Shown here: positions 41,394 through 51,190 of the stretch, piece after piece
Layout: the number at the start of each line of letters is the position of its first letter
How positions within the stretch are numbered: the first letter of the stretch is position 1
NCBI GenBank assembly: GCA_017443295.1
Contig: JAFSNT010000239.1
Span: 1-59,799, forward strand
DNA length: 59,799 nt
Reading direction: 5' to 3'
Source: Clostridia bacterium
Lineage (GTDB): Bacteria > Bacillota > Clostridia > Christensenellales > Aristaeellaceae
Position numbers and translations under genes: made by a program
The notes under the pieces: model-generated
What the model saw: only the letters and a program-made list of their open reading frames with translations
Database searches by the model: none
What the model was told of the DNA's origin: nothing

Positions 41394-41422
41394 TTCACAG
41401 AGGGGAACAAACGTGCTATAAT
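41394..41422 (+). promoter_or_regulatory. uvrA promoter with a possible LexA (SOS) box
   Basis: TTCACA (41394-41399), a 17-bp spacer and TATAAT (41417-41422). The spacer holds GAAC-AAAC-GTGC (41405-41416), one base away from the Gram-positive LexA half-site pair GAAC-N4-GTTC. A repressor bound there would block the promoter, which fits SOS control of uvrA. Confidence 0.65.
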
Positions 41423-41454
41423 GATCCGGTAACACCAACCAGACGGAGGACAGC

Positions 41455-44265
41455 ATGGAAGACAAGATCATTGTCCGGGGCGCCCGGGAACACAACCTGA
41501 AAAACGTGAACATCACCATTCCCCGCAATCAATTGGTGGTGTTTACCGGCCTGAGCGGTTCCGGCAAATCCTCCTTAGCCTTTGATACCATTTACGCCGA
41601 GGGCCAGCGCCGCTATGTGGAAAGCATGAGCAGCTACGCCCGCATGTTTTTGGGCCAGATGGACAAGCCGGACGTGGATTCCATCGACGGCCTGTCGCCC
41701 GCCATATCCATCGACCAGAAAACCACGGCCAAGAACCCCCGTTCCACCGTGGGCACGGTGACGGAAATTCACGATTATCTGCGCCTGCTCTACGCCCGCA
41801 CCGGCAAGCCCCACTGCCCCAACTGCGGCAAGGAGATCAAGCAGCAGACCGTGGATCAGATGGTGGACGCCATTTTAGCCCTGCCGGAGGGGCAGAAATT
41901 GCAGATTTTGGCCCCGGTGGTGCGCTCCCGGAAGGGCGAGCATACCAAGCTGCTGGAGGACGCCCGGAAAAGCGGCTTCGTTCGCGTGCGCGTGGACGGG
42001 GAAATGTACGAGCTGGACGACGTCCCGCCCTTAGACAAGCAGAAAAAGCACCAGATCGACCTGGTGGTGGACCGGCTGGTGGTGCGCTCCGGCATCCAGC
42101 AGCGCCTGACCGACAGCTTAGAAACCGCCATGAAGCAAAGCGGGGGCCTGGCCTCCGCCCTGCTCACCCCCGGCGGGGAGGAAATCGTCTTTTCCCAGAA
42201 TTACGCCTGCCCGGACTGCGGCGTGAACATCGAAGAGCTGGCCCCCCGCATGTTTTCCTTCAATAACCCCTACGGCGCGTGCCCCCATTGCAGCGGCCTT
42301 GGGGAAACCATGAAGGTCAGCCCCGATTTGGTGGTGCCCGACCCCAGCAAGAGCCTTAACGAAGGAGCCGTTTCCTGCATGGGCTGGAACAGTAGCGGCG
42401 ACCAGAACACCGCCTCCCACAGCATGTTCCAGGCCCTGGCGGACGCCTATGGCTTTTCCATGGACGTGCCCTATTACACCCTGCCGGAGGAAATCAAGAA
42501 AAAGATTTTGTACGGCACAGGCGCGCAAAAGCTGAAAATTGTCTTTGAAACGGGCACCTACCAAACCACCTTCGAGGGCGTGATTCCTTCCCTGGAGCGG
42601 CGCTACGCCGAAACCCAGAGCGAAACCATGAAGGCCGCCTACGAGGAATACATGGCCCACGAGACCTGCCCGATCTGCAAGGGGCGGCGCTTAAAGCCCG
42701 AATCTCTGGCCGTGACGGTAGGAGACAAAAACATCGCCGAAATCAGCGAGTGGAACGTGAAGGAGACCAAGCGCTTTCTGGATTCCCTCACCTTTTCCGA
42801 AAAGGACGGCATGATCGCCGCCCCCATCCTGCGGGAGGTGGACGCCCGGCTTGGGTTCCTCTGCGACGTGGGGCTGGATTACCTAACGCTGTCCCGCGCC
42901 GCCGCCACCCTGTCCGGCGGGGAGGCCCAGCGCATCCGGCTGGCCACCCAGATCGGCAGCGGGCTGGTGGGCGTGCTGTACATCCTGGACGAACCCTCCA
43001 TCGGCCTGCACCAGCGGGACAACGCCCGATTATTGAAGACCCTGCGGCATTTGCAGGAATTGGGCAATACCCTGATCGTGGTGGAGCATGACGAAGAAAC
43101 CCTGCGCAGCGCCGATTATCTGGTGGACATCGGCCCCGGCGCGGGGGAGCATGGGGGCTATGTGGTGGCCCAGGGCACGGTGGAGGACGTGATGAAGGAG
43201 CCACGCTCCATCACCGGCCAGTATTTGAGCGGGAAAAAGCGCATCCCCGTGCCGGAACTCCGCCGCCTGCCCCAGGGCTGGCTCACCGTCCGGGGAGCCA
43301 GGGAACACAATTTAAAGAACATCGACGTGAATTTCCCCTTGGGCGTGTTCTGCTGCGTCACCGGCGTGTCCGGCAGCGGCAAAAGCAGTTTGGTCAACGC
43401 CATCCTGTACGGCGCTCTGGCCCACCTGCTGAACCGGGCCAAGCCCCGGAAAGCGGCCTACGACGGCATCGACGGCGCGGAGCAGCTTGACAAGATCATC
43501 AGCATCGACCAGTCGCCCATCGGCCGCACGCCCCGCTCCAATCCCGCCACCTATACCGGTCTGTTCGACCTGATCCGCAGGGTATTCGCTCAGCTGCCGG
43601 AAGCGAAAATCCGGGGCTACAAGGAAAACCGCTTCTCCTTCAACGTGAAGGGGGGCCGGTGCGAAGCCTGCTCCGGCGACGGCCTGCTGAAAATCGAAAT
43701 GCATTTCATGGCGGATATTTACGTGCCCTGCGAGGTTTGCCGGGGCAAGCGCTACAACCGGGAAACCTTGGAGGTCAAGTACCGGGGCCTGTCCATCGCC
43801 GACGTGCTGGACCTGACCGTGGAGGAGGCCATGGGCGTTTTCGAGGCGCACCCGGCCATCATGCAGAAGCTGCGCACCCTGTACGACGTGGGCTTGGGCT
43901 ATATGAAATTAGGGCAGCCCAGCACCACCCTCTCCGGCGGCGAAGCCCAGCGCGTCAAGCTGGCGACCGAACTAAGCCGCCGGGCCACGGGCCGCACTCT
44001 GGTGCTGCTGGACGAGCCTACCACCGGCCTGCATATGGACGACGTGAGCCGTCTGGTACACGTACTCCAGCGCCTCACAGACGCGGGCAATACCGTGCTG
44101 GTGATCGAACACAACCTGGACATTATCAAAACCGCCGATTACATCATCGACCTCGGCCCCGAGGGCGGCGACGGCGGCGGGCAGGTCATCGCCCAGGGCA
44201 CCCCCGAACAGGTGGCGAAGGAGAAACGAAGCTATACGGGAAGGTTCCTGAAAGGGATTCTATAA
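41455..44265 (+). CDS. uvrA: Excinuclease ABC subunit A
   Basis: 936 residues, the usual length. The damage-recognition ATPase of nucleotide excision repair. It has two ABC modules: Walker [15 protein letters not shown] near residue 31 and [12 protein letters not shown] near 640; two signature regions ([34 protein letters not shown]); and zinc modules ([32 protein letters not shown]). GGAGGACAGC precedes the start. It is divergent from the TtcA-like copy 2 operon and followed by heptad element 10. Confidence 0.98.
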   Translation: MEDKIIVRGAREHNLKNVNITIPRNQLVVFTGLSGSGKSSLAFDTIYAEGQRRYVESMSSYARMFLGQMDKPDVDSIDGLSPAISIDQKTTAKNPRSTVGTVTEIHDYLRLLYARTGKPHCPNCGKEIKQQTVDQMVDAILALPEGQKLQILAPVVRSRKGEHTKLLEDARKSGFVRVRVDGEMYELDDVPPLDKQKKHQIDLVVDRLVVRSGIQQRLTDSLETAMKQSGGLASALLTPGGEEIVFSQNYACPDCGVNIEELAPRMFSFNNPYGACPHCSGLGETMKVSPDLVVPDPSKSLNEGAVSCMGWNSSGDQNTASHSMFQALADAYGFSMDVPYYTLPEEIKKKILYGTGAQKLKIVFETGTYQTTFEGVIPSLERRYAETQSETMKAAYEEYMAHETCPICKGRRLKPESLAVTVGDKNIAEISEWNVKETKRFLDSLTFSEKDGMIAAPILREVDARLGFLCDVGLDYLTLSRAAATLSGGEAQRIRLATQIGSGLVGVLYILDEPSIGLHQRDNARLLKTLRHLQELGNTLIVVEHDEETLRSADYLVDIGPGAGEHGGYVVAQGTVEDVMKEPRSITGQYLSGKKRIPVPELRRLPQGWLTVRGAREHNLKNIDVNFPLGVFCCVTGVSGSGKSSLVNAILYGALAHLLNRAKPRKAAYDGIDGAEQLDKIISIDQSPIGRTPRSNPATYTGLFDLIRRVFAQLPEAKIRGYKENRFSFNVKGGRCEACSGDGLLKIEMHFMADIYVPCEVCRGKRYNRETLEVKYRGLSIADVLDLTVEEAMGVFEAHPAIMQKLRTLYDVGLGYMKLGQPSTTLSGGEAQRVKLATELSRRATGRTLVLLDEPTTGLHMDDVSRLVHVLQRLTDAGNTVLVIEHNLDIIKTADYIIDLGPEGGDGGGQVIAQGTPEQVAKEKRSYTGRFLKGIL

Positions 44266-44304
44266 AGAGCTTTGTTGATTCACCGCTAAAGAACAGTTTA
44301 AAGC

Positions 44305-44428
44305 AGGTAGGAGGTAGAAAGTAGGAGGTAGGAGGTTTTATCTTGTTCATCAAGATGCATGCTCCCATCCTTTTTGTGGACTATATATACTTCCTACCTC
44401 CTACCTCCTACTTCCTACTTCCTACCTT
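44305..44428. repeat. Heptad-arm inverted-repeat element 10 (GTAGGAG type)
   Basis: The left arm 44305-44340 (AGGTAGG AGGTAGA AAGTAGG AGGTAGG AGGT) and right arm 44389-44428 are reverse complements with different unit numbers. The core opens TTTTATCTTG and closes GGACTATATATAC. It is the same arm type as element 4, 26 kb away. Confidence 0.9.
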
Positions 44429-44461
44429 AAAGTGCCCTTTCAAAAGAAATGAGGAATGAGG

Positions 44462-45244
44462 ATGGCAAACACCGCGCGGCCCATGCGTCTGCTGCTGACG
44501 GTCAGCTATGACGGCACCAATTACGTGGGCTGGCAATATCAGGAAAACGGGCCAAGCATCCAGCAGGCGCTGGAAGAAGCGCTGGAAAAGGCGGTGGGGC
44601 AGTTTTGCCGGGTCACGGGGGCAAGCCGCACGGACGCGGGGGTACACGCCTTAGGCCAGCGGGCGCACGTGGACGTATGCACGTCCATCCCGCCGGAAAA
44701 GTACCCCTTCGTGCTGAACCGCTGGCTGCCGGAGGATATTCGGGTGACGGCGGCACGGCAGGTTAAGGACGATTTTCACGCCCGCTTCATGGCGGCGGGC
44801 AAGCTCTACACCTACCGCATCCACAACGCCCCCCACGCCAGCGCCATTTTTCGGAACTGCACCGCCCACGTGCCGGTGACGCTGGACGTTGACGCCATGC
44901 GGGCCTGCGCCAAGGCCCTCATCGGCACCCACGATTTCGCCGCCTTCGCCGCCGCCGGGGGCCAGGCCAAAACCACCGTGCGCGCCATCGACTTTTTTGA
45001 TATCGCCCGCGACGGAGAGGAAATCACCCTGCGGGTACACGGCAATGGATTTTTATACAACATGGTGCGCATCATCGCGGGCACGCTGATCGACGTGGGC
45101 CACGGCAGGCTGGACGTTGGGTGCATGGCCCGGGCTATCGAAAGCAAAAACCGCCTGGATTTGGGCGTCACCGCCCCGGCCTGCGGGCTGGAGCTGACGC
45201 GGGTGGAATACGATTTTGAACGGGAGGAAGGAAGCCGTGCTTGA
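44462..45244 (+). CDS. truA: tRNA pseudouridine synthase A
   Basis: 260 residues. It makes pseudouridine at positions 38-40 of the tRNA anticodon stem. Family blocks are in order: VSYDGTNYVGWQ, the catalytic GASRTDAGVHALGQ with the active Asp, NRWLPEDIRV, and FLYNMVRIIAGTL near the end. ATG 44462 is preferred over ATG 44456 because of its distance from GAGGA; both are in frame. It overlaps the next gene by 8 bp. Confidence 0.97.
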   Translation: MANTARPMRLLLTVSYDGTNYVGWQYQENGPSIQQALEEALEKAVGQFCRVTGASRTDAGVHALGQRAHVDVCTSIPPEKYPFVLNRWLPEDIRVTAARQVKDDFHARFMAAGKLYTYRIHNAPHASAIFRNCTAHVPVTLDVDAMRACAKALIGTHDFAAFAAAGGQAKTTVRAIDFFDIARDGEEITLRVHGNGFLYNMVRIIAGTLIDVGHGRLDVGCMARAIESKNRLDLGVTAPACGLELTRVEYDFEREEGSRA

Positions 45245-45767
45245 GGAAATTTTATTGCAGCAATTCATCCTGTACCCCAAAATGGACCCCCAGGACGCGG
45301 TGAAGCTGATTTACCAGCAGGAATTCGGGCCGGAGCATATGATCGCCAATGAAAAAAAGGCGCTGGCGCAGCTTAAGCAGGAAATGGCTGCCCTGGGTCC
45401 CGTGATGGACGGGGAAGCCCTGTATGAAAGCATCGGCAACGGCCTGTGCCGCCTGAACCTGCGCCCCTGCCTGCGGCGCGGCGTCCCGGCGGAGGATATC
45501 TGCCGCATGTTCGTGGAAACGGCCCAAAGCGCGAAGGGGGACAAAAAGCGCTTCTGGCAGGGCATCCGCGTCCTGCAAAAGCTGGCGGAGGAGGGGGAAA
45601 CGCCCTTCGATCCCGTGGAGCTGGACGTATTTTTGGTCCATTACCCGTCCAAAGCCCCCGCCGTGCATCACAGCCTGGTGTACCAGATCGCCTATCAGCC
45701 CGCCTATCGGGTGATCGCGCAGAAAAAGGTGAAGGATTATTTTACCCGCGTAAGGGAAAACGGATAA
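45237..45767 (+). CDS. Conserved protein of unknown function coupled to truA
   Basis: 176 residues, cytoplasmic. It has an N-terminal helix LEEILLQQFILYPKMDPQDAV and a likely conserved LIYQQEFGPEHMI block, then NLRPCLRRG and a C-terminal HYPSKAPAVHHS followed by YQIAYQPAYRVI. I recall similar proteins in other clostridia but know no function. The conserved His/Tyr/Pro residues suggest an enzyme. The GTG start at 45237 lies inside the end of truA with GGGAGGAAGG upstream, so translation is coupled to truA and an RNA-related role is possible. Confidence 0.75.
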   Translation: MLEEILLQQFILYPKMDPQDAVKLIYQQEFGPEHMIANEKKALAQLKQEMAALGPVMDGEALYESIGNGLCRLNLRPCLRRGVPAEDICRMFVETAQSAKGDKKRFWQGIRVLQKLAEEGETPFDPVELDVFLVHYPSKAPAVHHSLVYQIAYQPAYRVIAQKKVKDYFTRVRENG

Positions 45768-45796
45768 GGTTTTAAGAAAAACTTCATTTTTTTCGA

Positions 45797-45825
45797 TTGC
45801 ATATGCACGTTTTTTCTGGTATAAT
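45797..45825 (+). promoter_or_regulatory. Promoter of the BMP-family transporter operon
   Basis: TTGCAT (45797-45802), a 17-bp spacer and a perfect TATAAT (45820-45825) with an extended TGG. The leader to ATG 45880 is under 50 bases, so there is no room for a purine riboswitch. Confidence 0.8.
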
Positions 45826-45879
45826 AAACGCAAGATGGCCTGAGGGGCCGTCCACATTACAATATGGGAGGCACGATTC

Positions 45880-47058
45880 ATGAAGAAGATCATTGCTCTC
45901 TTCCTGGCGCTGGCTCTGTGTTTGAGCGTCATGGGCGCTGTGGCTGAAGGGGCCAAGCCTGCTGACATTGAGGACACCATGACCTCTGCGGATGGCACCT
46001 ATGTGGTGGCGTTCGTTACCGACGTTGGCCAGCTCAAGGACAAGTCCTTCAACGAAGGCACCTGGAATGGCGTGAAGCTCTTTGCGCACGACAAAGGCCT
46101 GTCCTACAAGTATTATCAGCCCGCCAACGGCAACCAGGCGACTGACGACGACCGCTTCGACGCCATGAAGGCCGCCGCGGAAGCGGGCGCCAAGGTGATC
46201 GTGGCTGCCGGCTGGATGCAGGGCGCCGCGCTGGAAAAGGCTGCGAAGGCCTATCCCGATGTGAAGTTCGTCTTCATTGATGGTTGGGCCATCGGCAACA
46301 ACGCTGAAGAAATCGCCGCCGCCAACGAAGTGCTGAAGGCCGCGAACGTCAACGTGGTTGTGACTGCCGGCAACATGCGCAATGTCATCGGCGTTTCCTA
46401 CAAGGAAGAGCAGTGCGGCTATCTGGCCGGCTACGCTGCCGTGATGGACGGCTATGAGAAGCTGGGCTTCTCCGGCGGCGGCGGCGGCACCAACCCTGCC
46501 TGCATGCGCTACGGCTACGGCTACATCCAGGGCGCCAACGACGCGGCTGCCAAGCTGGGCAAGACCGTGGAAATCAAGTTCACCTGGGCTTACGGCGCTG
46601 CCTTTGCTGCTTCTCCTGAATTGCAGACCCTGATCTCCGGCTGGTACGAGACCGGCACCGAGGTCGTGTTCGCTTGCGGCGGCTCCATCTTCCAGTCTAT
46701 CGCCGCCGCCGCTTCCGCCAATGACGGCGCGGTCATCGGCGTGGACGTTGACCAGAGCTACGAATCCGAAACCGTTATCACCTCCGCCCTCAAGGGCCTG
46801 AGCGAAGGCACCTACCAGATGCTGGAACGCGCGTTTGACGGCACTTGGGAAGGCGGCGGCGTGTCTCTGGGCGCGGCTGAGGACGCTGTGGGTCTGCCTG
46901 TGGATACCTGGAGCCTGGAAGGCTTCACCGTTGCAGATTACGAAGCCATGAAGGCCGCCATCGTGTCCGGCGAAATCGAAATCGACGACGCCGCTGCCGA
47001 AGGCGATCCCAGCGTGAAGGGTCCCTGGAGCAACGCGGTTGTGGACTACATCCAGTAA
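45880..47058 (+). CDS. BMP-family (nucleoside-type) ABC transporter substrate-binding protein
   Basis: 392 residues. The exported binding protein of a BmpA/Med-type importer, family known for nucleosides. It has YVVAFVTDVGQLKDKSFNEGTW, the diagnostic D-x-G-x-x-x-D-x-S-F/N-E motif, then VIVAAGWMQG, EEQCGYLAGYAAVM and VIGVDVDQSYES. The signal peptide ends in MGAVAEG without a lipobox Cys, so the protein would be released or held otherwise, unlike most Gram-positive members. Codon use is slightly different (more GCT) from its neighbours, consistent with high expression. GGGAGG precedes the start. Confidence 0.93.
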   Translation: MKKIIALFLALALCLSVMGAVAEGAKPADIEDTMTSADGTYVVAFVTDVGQLKDKSFNEGTWNGVKLFAHDKGLSYKYYQPANGNQATDDDRFDAMKAAAEAGAKVIVAAGWMQGAALEKAAKAYPDVKFVFIDGWAIGNNAEEIAAANEVLKAANVNVVVTAGNMRNVIGVSYKEEQCGYLAGYAAVMDGYEKLGFSGGGGGTNPACMRYGYGYIQGANDAAAKLGKTVEIKFTWAYGAAFAASPELQTLISGWYETGTEVVFACGGSIFQSIAAAASANDGAVIGVDVDQSYESETVITSALKGLSEGTYQMLERAFDGTWEGGGVSLGAAEDAVGLPVDTWSLEGFTVADYEAMKAAIVSGEIEIDDAAAEGDPSVKGPWSNAVVDYIQ

Positions 47059-47073
47059 TTGCATTTGAAACCG

Positions 47074-47129
47074 ACAGGGAGGGCCATGGGGTCCTTCCTG
47101 TTTTGCTGTCGGGGCGGATTTTCCGCCCC
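47074..47129 (+). terminator. Two hairpins between binding protein and ATPase genes (attenuator/stabiliser)
   Basis: The first stem, ACAGGGAGG (47074-47082) with CCTTCCTGT (47093-47101), is followed by TTT. The second stem, GGGGCGG (47111-47117) with CCGCCCC (47123-47129), lies just behind. Such structures often raise binding-protein mRNA over that of the permease genes by partial termination or 3'-end protection. Confidence 0.6.
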
Positions 47130-47166
47130 GGCGGCGGAACCGAAGAAGCAAAAAGGGGGTGGGCGT

Positions 47167-48720
47167 TTGGGTCACGAGAATGATTATGTGATCGAAATGC
47201 TGCATATCACCAAGGAATTCCCGGGCATCAAGGCCAACGACGATATTACCCTGCAGCTTCGCCGGGGTGAGATCCACGCGCTGCTGGGCGAAAACGGCGC
47301 GGGCAAATCCACGCTGATGAGCGTGCTGTTCGGCCTCTATCAGCCGGAGCAGGGCGAGATCCGCAAGGACGGCAAGCCGGTCAAAATCAACAATCCCAAC
47401 GACGCCACCGCCCTGCACATCGGCATGGTGCACCAGCATTTTAAGCTGATCGAAGTTTTTACCGTGCTGGACAATATCATCTTAGGCGCGGAGGATACCA
47501 AGCTGGGCTTCGTGCAGCGCAAGGAAGCCCGGAAAAAGATCGAAGCGCTGTCCAAGCGCTACGGCCTGGCGGTGGACTTGGACGCCAAGGTGGAAGACAT
47601 CACCGTGGGCATGCAGCAGCGGGTGGAAATCCTGAAAATGCTGTACCGCGAAAACGAGGTGCTGATTTTCGACGAACCCACCGCCGTGCTGACGCCCCAG
47701 GAAATCACGGAGCTGATGCAGATCATGAAGGGGCTTGCCAAGGAAGGAAAGTCCATCCTGTTCATCTCCCATAAGCTGAACGAGATCATGGAAGTATCGG
47801 ACCGGGTCAGCGTGCTGCGCAAGGGCCGCTATATCGGCACCGTAAACACCAAGGAAACCACCCCGCCGGAGCTGAGCCGCATGATGGTGGGCCACGACGT
47901 GCAGCTGGTGGTGGACAAAGCGCCCGCCAAGCCGGGGAAAACAGTGCTGAAGGTGACGGATATGCATGTGGCCTCTCGGCTGTATAAGCACGACGCCGTG
48001 AAGGGCGTCAGCTTCCAGGTACGGGAAGGCGAAATCGTGTGCATCGCGGGCATCGACGGCAACGGCCAGACGGAATTGGTGTTCGGCCTGTCGGGCCTGG
48101 AAAAATGCACCGGCGGCAAAATCGAAATCAATGGGGTGGATATCACCCACGCGCCCATCCGCAAGCGCAGCGAGGCGGGCGTCAGCCATATCCCCGAGGA
48201 CCGGCACAAGCACGGCCTGGTGCTGGATTTCTCTCTGGAGCAGAACATGGTGCTTCAGGCCTTTGAGGAGCCGCGCTTCGCCCATATGGGCTTCATCCGG
48301 TTCGGCGAGGTGCGCAAATATGCCGAACGCCTGATCGAGGAATACGACGTGCGTTCCGGCCAGGGGCCGATCACAGTGGCCCGTTCCATGTCCGGCGGCA
48401 ACCAGCAGAAGGCCATCGTGGCCCGGGAAATCGACCGGGATCTGCCCCTGCTCATGGCGGTGCAGCCCACCCGCGGCCTGGACGTGGGCGCTATCGAGAA
48501 TATTCATAAGCAGATCGTGGCCCAGCGGGACGCGGGCAAGGCGGTGCTGCTGGTTTCCCTGGAGCTGGACGAGGTGATGAACCTGTCCGACCGGATTTTG
48601 GTCATGTATGAAGGCGAAATCGTGGGCGAGCTGGATCCGAAAAAGACCACGGTAGAGGAACTGGGTCTGTACATGGCGGGCGCCAAGCGGCAGCGGCCGG
48701 GGAAGGAGGCGAGCGCATGA
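47167..48720 (+). CDS. Nucleoside-type ABC transporter ATP-binding protein (two ATPase modules)
   Basis: 517 residues with two fused nucleotide-binding domains, as in sugar/nucleoside importers of the RbsA/NupO type. Module 1 has Walker A GENGAGKST, TVGMQQRVEILK as the signature and Walker B VLIFDEPTAVL. Module 2 has IDGNGQTEL (degenerate Walker A, usual in this family), SMSGGNQQKAIVARE and LLMAVQPTRGLD. The TTG start at 47167 is chosen for AAAAAGGGGGTGGGCGT upstream; the open frame back to 47059 has no site. It overlaps the first permease gene (ATGA). Confidence 0.95.
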   Translation: MGHENDYVIEMLHITKEFPGIKANDDITLQLRRGEIHALLGENGAGKSTLMSVLFGLYQPEQGEIRKDGKPVKINNPNDATALHIGMVHQHFKLIEVFTVLDNIILGAEDTKLGFVQRKEARKKIEALSKRYGLAVDLDAKVEDITVGMQQRVEILKMLYRENEVLIFDEPTAVLTPQEITELMQIMKGLAKEGKSILFISHKLNEIMEVSDRVSVLRKGRYIGTVNTKETTPPELSRMMVGHDVQLVVDKAPAKPGKTVLKVTDMHVASRLYKHDAVKGVSFQVREGEIVCIAGIDGNGQTELVFGLSGLEKCTGGKIEINGVDITHAPIRKRSEAGVSHIPEDRHKHGLVLDFSLEQNMVLQAFEEPRFAHMGFIRFGEVRKYAERLIEEYDVRSGQGPITVARSMSGGNQQKAIVAREIDRDLPLLMAVQPTRGLDVGAIENIHKQIVAQRDAGKAVLLVSLELDEVMNLSDRILVMYEGEIVGELDPKKTTVEELGLYMAGAKRQRPGKEASA

Positions 48721-49970
48721 GGAAAGAATCTTTCTGGGATAAGGCCGGTACGCGCAGCGTGCTGGCGTCCCTGGTCGCCATCCTGATCGGTATGCTGGCG
48801 GGCGGCCTGATCATTCTGATCGTGGGCCTGACCAATCCCAGCCTGGGCCTGAGCGGTGCGTGGGAAGGCATCCGCCTGGTGGTGGCCGGTCTGTTCTGCA
48901 CAGGCCGTGAAGCGGGAGCGCTGACCTTCGGCTTTAACCCCACCACTTTTGGCAATATGCTGTTCCGGGCCGTCCCCCTGATTATGACGGGCCTGTCCGT
49001 GGCCCTGGGCAACAAGGCGGGCCTGTTCAACATCGGCGCGGCGGGCCAGTATCTGGCGGGCACGGCGGCCAGCCTGTATGTGTCCCTGTCGCTGCCCACC
49101 AATGTGCTGCCGGTATGGCTGGTGTGGATCATCGCGTTCCTTTCGGGCATGATGGCGGGCGCGCTGTGGGGTTCCATCCCCGGCCTGCTGAAAGCCTATC
49201 TGAACATCAACGAAGTGCTGGCTTGCATCATGACCAACTGGATCGCGGCCAACGCGGTCACCTGGGTGTTTGAAGGCAGCAACCTGAAAAACGTGCTGGA
49301 AAACACCAAATCCGGCTACATTTACAAAACGTCCACCGTGATGAACGACGTTATCCTCAAAGGAGTCAGCCAAACCGTGGGCGCGAACGTGCCCGAGGGC
49401 GCGCAGGTGGTGGCCACCCGCGGCGGCGTGGCAACGGCCAAAATGGGCCTGGATCAGCTGTTCTCCGGCAGCCAGGTGAACGCGGGTATCCTGGTGGCGA
49501 TTCTTATCGCCATCGTTATTTACATCCTTCTGTCCCGGACCACCCTGGGCTACCAGCTCAAGGCCTGCGGCGCGAACCGCTACGCCGCCCGGTACGCGGG
49601 CATTCAGGACCGGCGGAACATCGTGCTCACCATGGCGCTGGCGGGCGCGCTGGCCGCGGCGGGCGGCGCGCTGTATTACCTGTCCGGCAATACGGAATTC
49701 TTCTGGAACACCTATCAATCCCTGCCCGCGGAAGGCTTCAACGGCATTCCCGTGGCCCTGCTGGCCATCAACAATCCTTTGGGCGTAATCTTCTCAGCCA
49801 TGTTTATGTCCATGCTGCAAATCTGCGGCCAAAAGCTGACGGAACTGACGGCGTTCAACGAGTATATCACCAACGTCATCATCGCCGCGATCGTGTATCT
49901 GTCGGCGTTCATGCTGTTCATCAAAACCTGGATCGGGAAGCTGCGCAAAGGAAAGGCGGTGGACAAGTAA
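48717..49970 (+). CDS. Nucleoside-type ABC transporter permease 1
   Basis: 417 residues with about ten hydrophobic segments, of the BPD_transp_2 family (NupP/YufP-like). Conserved parts include GLFNIGAAGQYLAG, LWGSIPGLLKAYLNINEVLACIMTNW and LGYQLKACGANRYAARYAGI, the loop that meets the ATPase. A periplasm-side insertion at about 180-255 is typical of this subunit. It starts inside the stop of the ATPase gene and ends inside the start of permease 2. Confidence 0.95.
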   Translation: MRKESFWDKAGTRSVLASLVAILIGMLAGGLIILIVGLTNPSLGLSGAWEGIRLVVAGLFCTGREAGALTFGFNPTTFGNMLFRAVPLIMTGLSVALGNKAGLFNIGAAGQYLAGTAASLYVSLSLPTNVLPVWLVWIIAFLSGMMAGALWGSIPGLLKAYLNINEVLACIMTNWIAANAVTWVFEGSNLKNVLENTKSGYIYKTSTVMNDVILKGVSQTVGANVPEGAQVVATRGGVATAKMGLDQLFSGSQVNAGILVAILIAIVIYILLSRTTLGYQLKACGANRYAARYAGIQDRRNIVLTMALAGALAAAGGALYYLSGNTEFFWNTYQSLPAEGFNGIPVALLAINNPLGVIFSAMFMSMLQICGQKLTELTAFNEYITNVIIAAIVYLSAFMLFIKTWIGKLRKGKAVDK

Positions 49971-51001
49971 TGCCGTTTCTGATTCGTCAAACCCTGGTTT
50001 ACGCGGTACCGCTGATGCTCGTCGCCCTGGCGGGCGTGTACGCCGAGCGCAGCGGCATCATCAACCTGGCCCTGGAGGGCATCATGATCTTCGGCGCGTT
50101 CATGGGCGTACTGTTCGTGCGCTTCGTGCAGGAATGGGGCTGGTTCGCCGAAGCCTACGCCGCCAAAAACTATTTGGCGCTGCAGGGGTTCTGCGCCATG
50201 GCCATCCTGTTCGCCGCCATGATGGGCGCTGTGTTCAGCCTATTGCTGGCTTTTGCGGCCATCAACCTGAAAGCGGATCAGACCATCGGCGGCACGGCGC
50301 TGAACCTGCTGGCCCCCGCCGTGGTACTGTTCTTTATCCGCATCATCGCCAACCAGAACACCCTGAACATGTACACCGGCGACGCCGCCAGCTGGTTCAT
50401 GCTGAAAAAAGCCATGTTCGGCTACGGCCGCAAGGATGAAATGAGCTTCCTGGGTTCCACGTTCGTGGATAAGGTGTATGTGGCCACCTACATCTGCATC
50501 CTGGTATTCGTGATCATGGCCATCATCCTGTATAAGACCCGGTTTGGCATGCGGCTGAGGTCCTGCGGTGAAAATCCCCAGGCCAGCGCCTCCCTGGGCA
50601 TCAACGTGGTTCACATGCGCTACGCGGGCACTGTGATTTCCGGCGCGCTGGCGGGCATGGGCGGCTTCGTCTACGTGCTGACCACCGCCAACTGCTCCGC
50701 CAACGGCGACGTGGCGGGCTTCGGCTTCCTGGCCCTGGCCGTCATGATCTTCGGCAACTGGAAGCCGCTGAACATCTGCGGCGCGGCCCTGCTGTTCGGC
50801 TTGTTCAAATGCGTGGCCGCCTCCTATTCCACCCTGGATATCAACGGGGACGGCGTGTATCTGCTCAAGAACCTGAACATCAACACCAACATTTACCGCA
50901 TGTTCCCCTACGTGGTCACCCTGGTGGTGCTGGCCTTCACGTCCAAGAGTTCCCGGGCGCCCAAGGCCGAGGGCATTCCCTACGATCCGGGCAAGCGGTA
51001 A
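49970..51001 (+). CDS. Nucleoside-type ABC transporter permease 2
   Basis: 343 residues, BPD_transp_2 family (NupQ/YufQ-like), with about nine membrane segments. Landmarks are YAERSGIINLALEGIMIFGAF near the N-terminus, LKADQTIGGTALNLLAPAV, and FGMRLRSCGENPQASASLGI as the coupling loop. The start overlaps the preceding stop by 1 base. With the binding protein, ATPase and permease 1 it forms a complete importer. A terminator follows within 30 bp. Confidence 0.95.
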   Translation: MPFLIRQTLVYAVPLMLVALAGVYAERSGIINLALEGIMIFGAFMGVLFVRFVQEWGWFAEAYAAKNYLALQGFCAMAILFAAMMGAVFSLLLAFAAINLKADQTIGGTALNLLAPAVVLFFIRIIANQNTLNMYTGDAASWFMLKKAMFGYGRKDEMSFLGSTFVDKVYVATYICILVFVIMAIILYKTRFGMRLRSCGENPQASASLGINVVHMRYAGTVISGALAGMGGFVYVLTTANCSANGDVAGFGFLALAVMIFGNWKPLNICGAALLFGLFKCVAASYSTLDINGDGVYLLKNLNINTNIYRMFPYVVTLVVLAFTSKSSRAPKAEGIPYDPGKR

Positions 51002-51024
51002 CGCCCTGTTTCCACACTTTGCGC

Positions 51025-51058
51025 AAGGACGTTCTTCCTTTGGGAGGCGTCCTTTTTT
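51025..51058 (+). terminator. Rho-independent terminator after the complete ABC operon
   Basis: AAGGACG (51025-51031) pairs with CGTCCTT (51048-51054); inner TTCC/GGAG bases extend the stem, and a six-T run (51053-51058) follows. Confidence 0.85.
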
Positions 51059-51099
51059 CATGGCGGAATCAGAATTTACAGGCTGGGGGCTTTTCCCGC

Positions 51100-51128
51100 T
51101 GGACAAGCGTTCCCGTTTCCTTTATAAT
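51100..51128 (+). promoter_or_regulatory. Promoter of the second, degenerate ABC gene set
   Basis: TGGACA (51100-51105), a 17-bp spacer and TATAAT (51123-51128). It lies after a terminator, so the second set is an independent transcription unit. Confidence 0.75.
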
Positions 51129-51190
51129 GAAAGCGAAAGCCGCGAAAATACGCGCGGCGAAACGGGAACGGAGAAGGAAACGCTTTGCCC

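Noticed and set aside
45826..45879. Purine riboswitch ahead of the nucleoside transporter
   Set aside because: The leader is under 50 bases and shows no aptamer-like stems.
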